Origin: Candidatus Woesearchaeota archaeon | Lineage (GTDB): Archaea; Nanobdellota; Nanobdellia; Woesearchaeales; JAHWHD01 | Length of the DNA stretch: 64,000 bases | Direction: 5' to 3' | Assembly: GCA_019323515.1 (NCBI GenBank) | Contig: JAHWHG010000004.1 | Coordinates: 62,001-126,000 of the forward strand | Shown: positions 34,469-43,003 of the stretch, one piece after another | Numbering within the stretch: position 1 is the first letter of the stretch | How the letters are laid out: every line of letters starts with the position of its first letter | Notes under the pieces: model-generated | The model's input: only the letters and a program-made list of their open reading frames with translations | What the model was told of the DNA's origin: nothing | The model's database searches: none | Translations under genes and position numbers: made by a program

Positions 34469-35932
34469 TTGAAATCCTATAAATTGTATATTAATGGTAA
34501 ATGGTGTAATTCTAGTTCTGGTAAAATGTTTAAGAGTTTTAATCCTGCTAATGGAGAATTACTTGGAAGTTTTCAAGAGGGGAATGAGAGGGATGTTAGG
34601 GAATCTGTTGCTGCAGCTGAAAAGGCTTATGAAAAATGGAGCAGTTATCCTGCACCTATAAGAGCCAAGATTTTGTATAAGATAACTGAACTGCTTAAGA
34701 AAAATAAGGAAAAGCTTGCAAGGACATTGACGCAAGAGATGGGAAAGGTTATTATTGAAGCTAGAGGTGATGTGCAGGAGGCGATAGATGTTTTTGAGTA
34801 TATGGCAGGTGAAGGAAGAAGGTTGTTTGGCCATACAACGCCATCAGAACTTCCGGATAAATTTTGTATGACTGTCAGAAGGCCGATAGGTGTTGTTGGT
34901 ATAATCACTCCTTGGAATTTTCCGTTTGCGCTTCCTGCATGGAAGCTTGCTCCTGCGCTAATATGCGGGAATACTGTTGTGTTTAAGCCTGCAAGCGAGA
35001 CTTCGTTATGCGCTGTTGAATTGATGAAGATTCTGATTGAAGCTGGAGTGCCTAAGGGTGTTGTCAATCTTGTGACAGGTCCTGGAGGAAGTGTGGGTAA
35101 GGAGATTGTAAAGAATACTAAGATAAGGGGTGTTTCATTTACTGGATCTAAAGATGTAGGTAAATGGGTTGTTAGCAATGCTGGTGTTAAAAGAGTGGGT
35201 CTTGAATTAGGAGGGAAAAATGCAATCATTGTAATGGATGACGCTAATTTAAAGTTGGCAGTTGATGGAATTATCTGGGGAGCATTTGGAACAACTGGGC
35301 AAAGGTGCACTGCGACTTCTAGGGTGATTGTTCATCAAAAAGTAAAGAAGCAGCTTGAGAAAGAATTAGTTGCTAGGGTTAAAAGGCTTAAGCTTGGTGA
35401 TGGGCTTAAGAAAGAGACAGATGTTGGACCTTTAATTAATAAAGATGCTGTTGAAAAAAGTAAGGAATATGTTGAGATTGGTAAAAAAGAGGGTGCTAGA
35501 TTGATTTGTGGGGGAAGTGCAAAATCTGGCAAAGGCAATTTTTTTGCTCCGACGGTGTTTACTGATGTAAAGAAAGAGATGAGGATTGCACAAGATGAAA
35601 TATTCGGGCCAGTGTTATCTTTGATCACTTTCAAAAGTTTTGAAGAGGCAATTAAGGTAGCGAACTCTGTGCAGTATGGTCTGAGTTCTGCAATCTATAC
35701 AGCGAGTATTCGGCAGGCGTTTAAGGCAGTTGAGAAGATTGAGGCAGGAATTACTTATATCAATTCGTCTACTATTGGAAGCGAGGTACATCTTCCTTTT
35801 GGAGGGGTTAAGGGAACAGGGAATGGTACAAGAGAGGCAGGTATTGAAGGGATAAATGAATTCAGTGAAACTAAAACTATATACATCGATTATTCTGATA
35901 AACTGCAGAGAGCTCAGATTGATATTGATTGA
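34469..35932 (+). CDS. NAD(P)-dependent aldehyde dehydrogenase
   Basis: The enzyme of about 487 aa has the ALDH signatures: TPWNFPFALPAWKLAPAL, SFTGSKDVGKW (cofactor loop), LELGGKNAIIVM (catalytic Glu) and GTTGQRCTATSR (nucleophilic Cys). The GQRCT context and the alternating acid-semialdehyde-type sequence resemble ALDH7-like and succinate-semialdehyde enzymes. With a class III aminotransferase directly downstream, an amino-acid-derived semialdehyde (2-aminoadipate, glutamate or succinate type) is a plausible substrate. The TTG at 34469 is chosen: the in-frame GTG at 34460 is part of the SD AGAGGTG. Confidence 0.88.
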   Translation: MKSYKLYINGKWCNSSSGKMFKSFNPANGELLGSFQEGNERDVRESVAAAEKAYEKWSSYPAPIRAKILYKITELLKKNKEKLARTLTQEMGKVIIEARGDVQEAIDVFEYMAGEGRRLFGHTTPSELPDKFCMTVRRPIGVVGIITPWNFPFALPAWKLAPALICGNTVVFKPASETSLCAVELMKILIEAGVPKGVVNLVTGPGGSVGKEIVKNTKIRGVSFTGSKDVGKWVVSNAGVKRVGLELGGKNAIIVMDDANLKLAVDGIIWGAFGTTGQRCTATSRVIVHQKVKKQLEKELVARVKRLKLGDGLKKETDVGPLINKDAVEKSKEYVEIGKKEGARLICGGSAKSGKGNFFAPTVFTDVKKEMRIAQDEIFGPVLSLITFKSFEEAIKVANSVQYGLSSAIYTASIRQAFKAVEKIEAGITYINSSTIGSEVHLPFGGVKGTGNGTREAGIEGINEFSETKTIYIDYSDKLQRAQIDID

Positions 35933-35958
35933 GATTAAGGAATAGTAAGAAGGCACGC

Positions 35959-37275
35959 ATGGATAAAAATATTAAATTTGTATGTAAGAAGATTGGCGAA
36001 AAAAGTAAAGAAGTAATAAAGAGAGATAAAAAAGTAATATCTCCTTCGTTAACTAGAGAGTATGATTTTGTTTTCAAAAAAGGTAAAGGGACGTATATTT
36101 GGGACGAAGATGGAAGAAAGTATATGGATTTTGGTTCAGGGTTAGCTGTAATGAATATAGGACATAGTCATCCTACTGTTGCAAAGGCAATTGCAAAACA
36201 ATTAAGATATGGGACACATATTGGGTTTGCAGATTTTTATGCCAAGCTTCCAGTAGAGTATGCTGAAAGAATTTTAAGGTTAATGCCTGGTATGGGAAAG
36301 TTGTTTTTTGCTAATTCAGGGACAGAAGCTACTGAGGCATCTTACAAACTTGCTAAATGGCATACAAAAAAGAAGTGGTTCATTGCTTTCAAACCAAGTT
36401 TTCATGGAAGAACAATGGGTTCATTATCACTTCAGGATGCAGGGATTCCTGCACACAAAGAACGGTTTGGACCGTTTTCTCCTGTGAAGCATGTGCCTTA
36501 TGCTTATTGCTATAGATGTGCATATGGGCAGGAGTATGGGAAGTGTGGGTTTGAATGTTTAAAATGTGTTAAGAAAGCTGTTGAAGAGCTTGATAAGGAA
36601 GTGGCAGGGGTTATGTATGAACCTATAATGGGAGAGCCAGGTTATGTTATGCCGCCTAAGGAATTTGTAAGAGGCATTAGAGAGATATGTGACAAGAGTG
36701 GAATATTATTGTGTGCTGATGAGATACAGGCAGGTGGTTTTAGAACTGGCAAGTTTTTATCAAGTGAAAATTTTGGTATTAAGAATGATATTGTTTCATT
36801 AGGCAAAGGTATAGGAGGAGGGCTGCCAATTGGAATAAGTGTTGCTCGAAAGGAGATTATGGATTGGAAGCCGGGGTGCCATGCAAATACATTTGGAGGA
36901 AATTTCTTAGTAGTTGCTGCAGGCATGGCTGTACTTGATGTTGTAGAGAAAGAGCATTTAGCAGATAGAGCAAAGTATGCTGGCAAGTATTTGTTGAAGA
37001 GGGTTAAGAAACTTTATGAAAAGTATGAATTGATTGGTGATGTTCGCGGTTTGGGATTGATGGTAGGTATTGAGTTTGTAAAAGATAGAAAGACAAAGGC
37101 TTATGCAAAAGAGGAAAGGAATAAGATCTTGCGTAAGGCTGTGCAGAAGGGTCTTGTGTTGCTGCCTGCCGGGAAAAGTGCGATCAGGTTTAGTCCACCA
37201 CTTACTGTAAGAAGAAAACAGATTGATTTAGCACTTGAGATATTTGAGGATGCAATTAAAGAGGTTTCTAAGTGA
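35959..37275 (+). CDS. Class III aminotransferase / amino-acid racemase family
   Basis: The PLP enzyme of about 438 aa has ANSGTEATEASYKLAKWHT, SFHGRTMGSLSLQ, CADEIQAGGFRTG (PLP Asp) and SLGKGIGGGLPIGI (Schiff-base Lys). The Cys-rich insert YCYRCAYGQEYGKCGFECLKC is typical of the archaeal group that contains ornithine/lysine omega-aminotransferases and broad-specificity amino-acid racemases. Transamination at the terminal amine would supply the semialdehyde to the upstream ALDH. The ATG at 35959 with GAAGG upstream is preferred to a TTG overlapping the ALDH stop. Confidence 0.85.
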   Translation: MDKNIKFVCKKIGEKSKEVIKRDKKVISPSLTREYDFVFKKGKGTYIWDEDGRKYMDFGSGLAVMNIGHSHPTVAKAIAKQLRYGTHIGFADFYAKLPVEYAERILRLMPGMGKLFFANSGTEATEASYKLAKWHTKKKWFIAFKPSFHGRTMGSLSLQDAGIPAHKERFGPFSPVKHVPYAYCYRCAYGQEYGKCGFECLKCVKKAVEELDKEVAGVMYEPIMGEPGYVMPPKEFVRGIREICDKSGILLCADEIQAGGFRTGKFLSSENFGIKNDIVSLGKGIGGGLPIGISVARKEIMDWKPGCHANTFGGNFLVVAAGMAVLDVVEKEHLADRAKYAGKYLLKRVKKLYEKYELIGDVRGLGLMVGIEFVKDRKTKAYAKEERNKILRKAVQKGLVLLPAGKSAIRFSPPLTVRRKQIDLALEIFEDAIKEVSK

Positions 37276-38402
37276 AGAATAGATTAGTGTATCAAGCAGT
37301 TGCAACATTAATGGGCACGGTTATAGGAGCTGGAGTGTTAGGGATCCCTTATGTAGTTGGACAAAGTGGATATCTTGTGGGGTTATTCTGGGCAATCCTA
37401 CTTGGAGTAGGGGTGCTTGTACTTAATCTTTATCTTGGGGAAGTCATACTTCGGACTAAAGGGTTTCATCAATTGACAGGTTACTGTGAGAGATATCTCG
37501 GGAAAAAGGGCAAACTTGTAATGGCTATATCAATGTTGATAGGGATATATGGTGCATTGCTTGCATATATTATCGGAGTAGGAGAGACATTAAACAGTAT
37601 TTTTCCATCTATAAGTTCGTTTATTTTTAGTATGTTATTTTTTGTAATTGTATCATACTTTGTATACATTGGCATAAGTTTAATCAAAAGAGCTGAGTCT
37701 GGTATAGGTACAGTGATGATATTAATTGTGGTCACAATAATAGTTATCGTTTTATTTTCAAAACATTTTAGTTTTGAAAATCTTAGTATGGTGAATCCCA
37801 ACAAGATTTTTGTCCCATATGGAGTTATATTATTTGCATATCTTGGTGCAGTTGCAATCCCTGAAATGCATGAGATTCTTGTGATGAATAAGAAGTTGTT
37901 GAAGAGAGCTATTATCTTTGGAAGCCTTATTCCAATCTTGATTTACATATTATTTCCATTGGCTATGGTTGGGATATCTGGGGCTAGCATTGCAGAGATT
38001 TCTACAATTACATTAGGAGTAGTGTACGGAAAGTGGATGAATCTTTTTGCAAACTTATTTGCAGTATTTGCAATGACTACTTCATTCTTGACATTAGGGT
38101 TAGCTCTGAAAGAGATGTACGTCTTTGATTATAAAGTTCCACATCTAGCTTCCTGGGGGGTGACAGTATTTGTGCCTTTATGGATATTTCTTGCAGGGTT
38201 TAAGGATTTTATCAAGACATTATGGATTGCAGGAAGTTTTGCAGCTGGATTAGATGGGATATTAATTGTGCTTATGCATTGGAAGTGTAGAAAACAAGGT
38301 AATAGGAAGCCTGAGTATGTGATTAGGAAGAGTTATTTACTAGGAACAATCGTAATGGCGTTATTTTTGATGGGTATTGCATATCAATTATTCTTTAATT
38401 GA
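37272..38402 (+). CDS. Amino-acid permease (SdaC/TyrP-like APC superfamily)
   Basis: The 376-aa membrane protein has about eleven TM helices. The first contains the family's helix-break motif TVIGAGVLGIPYVVGQSG, and further on comes FAYLGAVAIPEM, both typical of aromatic/neutral and hydroxy amino-acid permeases. The GTG start overlaps the aminotransferase stop (GTGA) and has AGAGGT six bases before it, so GTG is well supported here. It completes an import-deaminate-oxidise operon for an amino acid. Confidence 0.88.
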   Translation: MKNRLVYQAVATLMGTVIGAGVLGIPYVVGQSGYLVGLFWAILLGVGVLVLNLYLGEVILRTKGFHQLTGYCERYLGKKGKLVMAISMLIGIYGALLAYIIGVGETLNSIFPSISSFIFSMLFFVIVSYFVYIGISLIKRAESGIGTVMILIVVTIIVIVLFSKHFSFENLSMVNPNKIFVPYGVILFAYLGAVAIPEMHEILVMNKKLLKRAIIFGSLIPILIYILFPLAMVGISGASIAEISTITLGVVYGKWMNLFANLFAVFAMTTSFLTLGLALKEMYVFDYKVPHLASWGVTVFVPLWIFLAGFKDFIKTLWIAGSFAAGLDGILIVLMHWKCRKQGNRKPEYVIRKSYLLGTIVMALFLMGIAYQLFFN

Positions 38403-38408
38403 ATTAGA

Positions 38409-38424
38409 TAAGATTTATATACTA
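38409..38424 (+). promoter_or_regulatory. TATA box of the tRNA-Trp locus
   Basis: TAAGATTTATATACTATT lies about 45 bp upstream of the first GGGGCTGTAGTATAACC copy and 130 bp upstream of the mature tRNA. Predicted transcription from about 38445 would include the duplicate copy and the structured spacer in the tRNA precursor's leader. Confidence 0.5.
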
Positions 38425-38461
38425 TTGCTAAAATTTTTGTTTTGTAGCTAGGCTTGATTGC

Positions 38462-38547
38462 GGGGCTGTAGTATAACCAATGGGAACTGGTTACGCTCGG
38501 TTCACACGCATGTGCGACATTCCGCTTCGCGGAAGTCCCATTAAATA
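38462..38547 (+). repeat. Duplicate of the tRNA-Trp 5' end plus structured spacer
   Basis: GGGGCTGTAGTATAACC at 38462-38478 is identical to the first 17 nt of tRNA-Trp at 38548-38564, and neither flank matches. The 69-nt spacer is GC-rich and folds well: AATGGGA (38479-38485) pairs with TCCCATT (38536-38542), and TTCCGC (38520-38525) with GCGGAA (38529-38534) around a TTC loop. A further CACA/TGTG stem is possible at 38503-38514. No matching acceptor 3' strand exists for a second tRNA. Confidence 0.8.
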
Positions 38548-38691
38548 GGGGCTGTAGTATAACCTGGCTAGAACGGCTGGCTCCAGTAATGGAGCGATGA
38601 GGCAAATTGCCGATGAATAGAATGTTGGTATGTCAGACATTAGCTCTGAGGAAGATACCAGCAAATCAGGGTTCAAATCCCTGCAGCCCCA
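38548..38691 (+). tRNA. tRNA-Trp (CCA) with a ~70-nt intron carrying C/D-like boxes
   Basis: The acceptor stem GGGGCTG pairs perfectly with CAGCCCC (38684-38690), with discriminator A at 38691. The anticodon stem GCTGG pairs with CCAGC (38658-38662) around a loop with anticodon CCA at 38583-38585. The T arm is CAGGG-TTCAAAT-CCCTG. The D stem has G10-C25 and T11-A24 but an A12/A23 mismatch. Folding the exons places the intron between positions 37 and 38, 38587-38656. It holds GCGATGA (38594-38600, box C-like), CGATGAA (38611-38617, C'-like) and CTGA (38646-38649, box D). Archaeal tRNA-Trp introns of this kind guide 2'-O-methylation of their own tRNA. A perfect bulge-helix-bulge is not obvious. 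Confidence 0.88.
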
Positions 38692-38701
38692 TTTTTTTCT
38701 T
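38691..38701 (+). terminator. T-tract terminator of tRNA-Trp
   Basis: ATTTTTTTCTT follows the acceptor stem immediately. A run of seven T directly after a stable stem is sufficient for archaeal termination. Confidence 0.6.
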
Positions 38702-38741
38702 AGGAAAAGTTTATAAAGATATTTACTACTCTTAGATAGTG

Positions 38742-40457
38742 ATGGTTAACGGCGATGAGATGGAAAAACAGAGTTCTGAGATAAGAGAACTTAAGAGTGC
38801 CAGAAAGAAATCTAAGAAGGAGACACCAAAGGATCCGGTTTATTCTGATAAGCGTGAAACTTCTGATACAAAACAAGAAGGAAGCGACGGAAGGGATGTA
38901 TTAGGAGACTTAAGAGCAGACATAAGAGTAAAAGATAAACTTGCGAGAGCTGCTCGCGATACAAGAGCTGACTGGAGGCCTGATAGGAATTGGCGTTCTG
39001 AATTTAGAGAGGTGGTTGTTTCAAAGTTTTATTCATTTCTTAAGTCACTTAAGGGAATATTTAGAACAAACACTGATGCAATTGCAGAGAGAAAAATGGA
39101 GCAGATGGAAAGAAATTATGCAGACTGTAAGAATGAATGGATGATGTGGTATAAAGTTAATTATTATGGTAAGCCTGTTGGAGGTCTACAGGAATTCTTG
39201 TTTGGTGATATATCTGAAGGCTCAAAGAATTATCCTCCTTTAGATAAGAAAAAACTGGATGATTTTATTAACAAAGCATTTAGTGAACTTAATGCTCTGG
39301 ATGATGATTTTATTGTACCTGAAGGTTATAAAGGCAAGAAGAACAGAGATATCTTGTATGATATTCTGGAGAATTATTTTTCTATGAAGAATGTAGGGAA
39401 CTCCACTACAACTTCAGGCAAAAATGATTTTAGTGGGAAGGAAATTGAGGTAATGGTGGAGTGCGTATCAAGGTTGATGCAAGATAAATCATTTACTGTC
39501 TTTGATCCTAAAACAAGAAAGCAGTTATATAGATATAAGGAAGATGATCAAGGAAGAAATATCTGGCAAGTATGGATAGAGGCATTTGGTCCTGGGATTG
39601 CACAGAGTGTTGATCCTGAAAAGTTTTCTGTTATTGAAAATACTTACAAGAAAGTTTGTAAGATACATAGAACAAAGGAAGGATTTAAGAAACTAGCTAA
39701 GTTTGGTATTAAAGCAACGGCTGGTACCCTTGTTCTTATAGGAGCTTATTATACAGGGATATTAGGTTATTGTAGTGAACAGGCTAAGAAGGTCTATGAG
39801 GGTGCCAAAGGTAAGTATAATAATTATTTTGGAGATTCGCAAGATACTTTAGTACTGCCTCCTCCGAGTACTCTGAAGGTTGTAAAGGTTAAAGATGATA
39901 AAGCAGACTTAGAGAAGATGATTGCTGGTTACAGGACAAAGTCTGCTCAACTTACTAAAGATGCAGCCTCAATATTTGAGAGATATGTTTCTGGAAAAAG
40001 TGTAGAATCGCAAATCAACAATGCGAGATCTGCATTAACTTATCAAACTAAAGAACTTGAAGGAAAAGAGGATGAGCTTAAGAAAAGCAAAATGAAATAT
40101 ACAGACATTCAAGTGAATCTTAAGATTGCAAAAGACAAAATAGATTTGATGCAGGACCTTATAAGATTAGAGAATAAAGTTGAGAGCTATATCAAGACTG
40201 TTAATGCAGAAAAATCTAAAACCTATTCTCCTGAAGAATGGCCAAAGATATTGAATGGTTATGCTAATGAAAAAAATAGTATTGTAGGAGCGTTAGGTAG
40301 AGGGATAGGTTTGAACAGTGATAACAGATTAAGAAGATTGCTTAAGGGAAGAATAAAAAAAGTAGAAGATGCTTATTCTGGTTTAGTAAATACATACATG
40401 AAGAATATCGGCGGATTGCCAGATGATTTAGGTGATGAACTGCCAAATGATTTATAG
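38742..40457 (+). CDS. Single-TM protein with coiled-coil ectodomain, function unknown
   Basis: The product of about 571 aa is not recognised. A polar, Lys/Glu/Asp-rich N-terminal 320 residues without signal peptide precede one TM helix (about 325-345, KFGIKATAGTLVLIGAYYTGILGY). A Pro-containing spacer (LPPPSTLK) follows, then about 190 residues of predicted coiled coil (KADLEKMIAGYRTKSAQLTK, ELEGKEDELKKSKMKY), ending in a repetitive tail (PDDLGDELPNDL). A TATA-like GTTTATAAAGATA lies about 27 bp before the ATG at 38742, so the mRNA is probably leaderless. A GTG one codon earlier is less likely. It opens a block of unrecognised envelope-related genes. Confidence 0.7.
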   Translation: MVNGDEMEKQSSEIRELKSARKKSKKETPKDPVYSDKRETSDTKQEGSDGRDVLGDLRADIRVKDKLARAARDTRADWRPDRNWRSEFREVVVSKFYSFLKSLKGIFRTNTDAIAERKMEQMERNYADCKNEWMMWYKVNYYGKPVGGLQEFLFGDISEGSKNYPPLDKKKLDDFINKAFSELNALDDDFIVPEGYKGKKNRDILYDILENYFSMKNVGNSTTTSGKNDFSGKEIEVMVECVSRLMQDKSFTVFDPKTRKQLYRYKEDDQGRNIWQVWIEAFGPGIAQSVDPEKFSVIENTYKKVCKIHRTKEGFKKLAKFGIKATAGTLVLIGAYYTGILGYCSEQAKKVYEGAKGKYNNYFGDSQDTLVLPPPSTLKVVKVKDDKADLEKMIAGYRTKSAQLTKDAASIFERYVSGKSVESQINNARSALTYQTKELEGKEDELKKSKMKYTDIQVNLKIAKDKIDLMQDLIRLENKVESYIKTVNAEKSKTYSPEEWPKILNGYANEKNSIVGALGRGIGLNSDNRLRRLLKGRIKKVEDAYSGLVNTYMKNIGGLPDDLGDELPNDL

Positions 40458-40539
40458 AGGAGCATTAATCTATTTAATTATTAATTTCTTTGATAAGTGT
40501 TCTATTTAGTTAATAAGAATTGAATAATTAATAACTGAA

Positions 40540-41112
40540 CTATTTTGCATAATATTTAACAACATCGCAGATTGTTTGATAATTACTAGCTAACCAATAA
40601 ATTGCACCAATGACTGCTGCAGTTCCAATAAATTTGAACAGTAACTCTCTCTCTTTTATTCTGACAGAATTTAATTTTTCTTCGTAACTTTGTATCTGAT
40701 TAGTTTTATGTTCAAGTCTTGCATTAAAATCATTTGAATGAGATTCGTATGCATCAAAGAAGGTTTTTGAATCTAAATCTGGATAAGCTTCTTTTAACAT
40801 GCTGTAAAAGTCTCTTGGAAGTAGGAAGCCTTCTGAAGGAGGTCTTATTTTCTTCTGTTTTATGTATTCTATTATCCAGGCTTCAAAAGGGATGAAATCA
40901 GGGCCGCGCTTAGTCACAATATTCTTCAAGATTTGAGTACCCTTGTTGTTGAGAAAAAAATCATTGAATGCAAATGTAGCAAGATAATTTTGATAGGCTC
41001 TGATTTTTTCCGAGCAATCTGCATGGTCTGTTTTTGAGCTATCTTCAGAGGATAATTTACCTTCTAAATTTTCTAAATTGCTGCTGGAAGATGATTCTTG
41101 TGACATAATCAT
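40540..41112 (-). CDS. C-terminally anchored single-TM protein, function unknown
   Basis: The 190-aa product has a Ser/Glu-rich disordered N-terminus (about 1-35), a helical middle part with FIPFEAWIIEYIKQKK and FLLPRDFYSMLKEAYPDL, a short coiled coil (ARLEHKTNQIQSYEEKLNSV) and a C-terminal TM helix (about 157-175, KFIGTAAVIGAIYWLA). It is the only minus-strand gene in this block. The TM segment resembles those of the flanking genes at 38742 and 41286. A TATA-like TTTTTAAAACTTC lies 20-30 bp upstream. Two ATGs (41112, 41106) are possible. Confidence 0.65.
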   Translation of the reverse strand: MIMSQESSSSSNLENLEGKLSSEDSSKTDHADCSEKIRAYQNYLATFAFNDFFLNNKGTQILKNIVTKRGPDFIPFEAWIIEYIKQKKIRPPSEGFLLPRDFYSMLKEAYPDLDSKTFFDAYESHSNDFNARLEHKTNQIQSYEEKLNSVRIKERELLFKFIGTAAVIGAIYWLASNYQTICDVVKYYAK

Positions 41113-41285
41113 TACAATATATAGAAGTTTTAAAAAGTTTATGTTTTTTTACTACTCCCAAATACTAAAATTAGAGAAAGGTTTATATAATGCTGATTAC
41201 TACCAGATTAGAAAAAGAGAGGATTAGGTTGAAGAGTTGTTGAGGTTATTTGAAGTTATTCAAGATTATATTTTAGATAAATTTT

Positions 41286-42917
41286 ATGAGGGATTGCATC
41301 ATGGTAACTAATGGTTTGAACGGGCTTGTCGATGAAAAGACAAATAAACTTAAGGAATATTTTGAGAGTAAAGATGAGAGGATTGAATTAAGCGAGTATT
41401 TGGTTGGTGAATTCTTAACTGAAAAGAATTATAGTAACCCGGGGAGTGTACCTGAACAGATTATGGGGAGCGATTATGCACAATTTATTGAAGGCCATAT
41501 GCTTAATCCAGAGATTAGGCAATCTATGGATTCTGGCATTACCCTTGAAGATGCGATAAAACTTTCAAAACTTTCGCCAAAGGCACGAAGGGAGTTCAAA
41601 CAATTAGTGCCTTCATCTGCTGGAAGTTCACCTTCTGTTGTGCGGGTTGATTCTGAGAAGGAGAATCGAAAGTTTGAAAGTGATTATGGTAATGCACAAT
41701 CTGACAGTGAAAGATTAAATGTAATATTTGAGACACTTATGCACGGAAAAAGAGAGAACCAGGAATCAACCAGATGGGTATATAAGGCATTAAGCAGGAT
41801 TGCAGAATATGCAGCAAGACTCGGGTTTTCTCAGATGCAGGTATACTCTGAAATAAATACTGTCCAAGCAGAAGTCTACAAGATGCGACAGGAAGGAGGA
41901 TTAACACCAGAACAACAAGCAAGGATTGCAGGATTATTGCCTGACTTGACTGATGTAAGGCCGTGGTACAAAAAACCAAAGTTTTTGGCTAAACTTGTAG
42001 GAGGAGTAGCACTTATTGGCCTATTAGGTTGGGGAGGAAAAAAAGGTTTAGAGAGTGTTAATCATAAGATAAAGTATACTCAAAGAGTTGTTACAATGAA
42101 GTCATGGGTTGATAATTATGTTGACAATTATGAAGGAGATCTTACAAAATTAGACAAGAAGAACTTATTTGCTCAGTTTGTGAAATACTCTGGTTCTGGG
42201 AGCGATACAGGGGTTATGAGAGAGAACTTTAACAACCATTATGGAAGCAAACTTGCGAATTGGGTAAAGCAGAAGCAGAGAGATAAACAAATAAAAGAAC
42301 AGAGCAGAAGGACAGGGATTGAGGTTGCTGTAAGGAAGGGTAAAGAGGAATTAGCAAAGCCTGAGAATAGAGGAAGGTTTGAAGATATTGTCGACATTGT
42401 ATTACAAGAAGCAAGTCTTGCAAAAGGTCCGATTCCAAAATTAAGGATTGATTCTAAAAGTAATTATTTGAAAAAGAGTTTAGATGGCTTATACTCAAGA
42501 ATGAATTTTAACAGCAATGAGGTCAGGACAGGTATTGAGAATAAAGCTATTGAACTTGCTGAGGATTATGCTACAACAGAAGCTCTTGGAATTGTTGAGA
42601 AGATGTTTTCAGATGAAAACATAAGCAAAAGGAGTGTTCAGTGGGCTTATAATAGGTTGATTGCTTCAGAAGATCTGAGTGAAAGCAGTGAGATATCATT
42701 ACTCAGCTATCTTCTTGCAGGAGCAAAAAAAGGCAATAGAAGAGACCTGCTTAAGAATTATATTGCTGATGTGAGATTAAGTGGGCGAGGATATGTTGTT
42801 CATGTTAGAAGGACAAAGCCTTTACTACAGTTTGCAAGAAAAAAGATATCTGAAATCAGGGCTGAGGAACAGAAGGAAAGGGACAGGCTTGTTAATGAAT
42901 CACTTGCAAGACAGTAA
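41286..42917 (+). CDS. Single-TM protein, function unknown
   Basis: The 543-aa product has a soluble N-terminal part of about 235 residues (helical, with a Ser-rich linker SSAGSSPSVV), one TM helix (about 237-255, KFLAKLVGGVALIGLLGWGG) and a 290-residue C-terminal helical region rich in Lys/Glu/Asn, ending ARQ. There is no signal peptide and no enzyme motif. A promoter-like AAAGGTTTATATAATG lies at 41176-41191, leaving a leader of about 75 nt. The start could instead be the second in-frame ATG at 41301, nine bases after GAGG. It shares the soluble-TM-soluble plan of the 38742 gene. Confidence 0.65.
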   Translation: MRDCIMVTNGLNGLVDEKTNKLKEYFESKDERIELSEYLVGEFLTEKNYSNPGSVPEQIMGSDYAQFIEGHMLNPEIRQSMDSGITLEDAIKLSKLSPKARREFKQLVPSSAGSSPSVVRVDSEKENRKFESDYGNAQSDSERLNVIFETLMHGKRENQESTRWVYKALSRIAEYAARLGFSQMQVYSEINTVQAEVYKMRQEGGLTPEQQARIAGLLPDLTDVRPWYKKPKFLAKLVGGVALIGLLGWGGKKGLESVNHKIKYTQRVVTMKSWVDNYVDNYEGDLTKLDKKNLFAQFVKYSGSGSDTGVMRENFNNHYGSKLANWVKQKQRDKQIKEQSRRTGIEVAVRKGKEELAKPENRGRFEDIVDIVLQEASLAKGPIPKLRIDSKSNYLKKSLDGLYSRMNFNSNEVRTGIENKAIELAEDYATTEALGIVEKMFSDENISKRSVQWAYNRLIASEDLSESSEISLLSYLLAGAKKGNRRDLLKNYIADVRLSGRGYVVHVRRTKPLLQFARKKISEIRAEEQKERDRLVNESLARQ

Positions 42918-42944
42918 TGTTGTCACTTTAAAATGCTCACAAAT

Positions 42945-43003
42945 TCGAAACATTTATATAGCTTTAGTAAATTTAATGCAAATGGTTTGGAGGGTGAATA
43001 ATA
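42945..43003 (+). promoter_or_regulatory. Promoter and leader of the 835-aa secreted protein
   Basis: CGAAACATTTATATAGC (about 42948-42964) is a TATA element. The leader contains AAATGGTTTGGAGGG (42980-42994), which is repeated exactly in the leader of the S-layer-like gene at 48057. GGAGGGTGA serves as SD. Confidence 0.55.

Noticed and set aside
38462..38547. A second tRNA gene beginning GGGGCTGTAGTATAACC
   Set aside because: No complementary acceptor 3' strand, T arm or anticodon arm follows. Only the 5' 17 bases match, and the rest folds differently.
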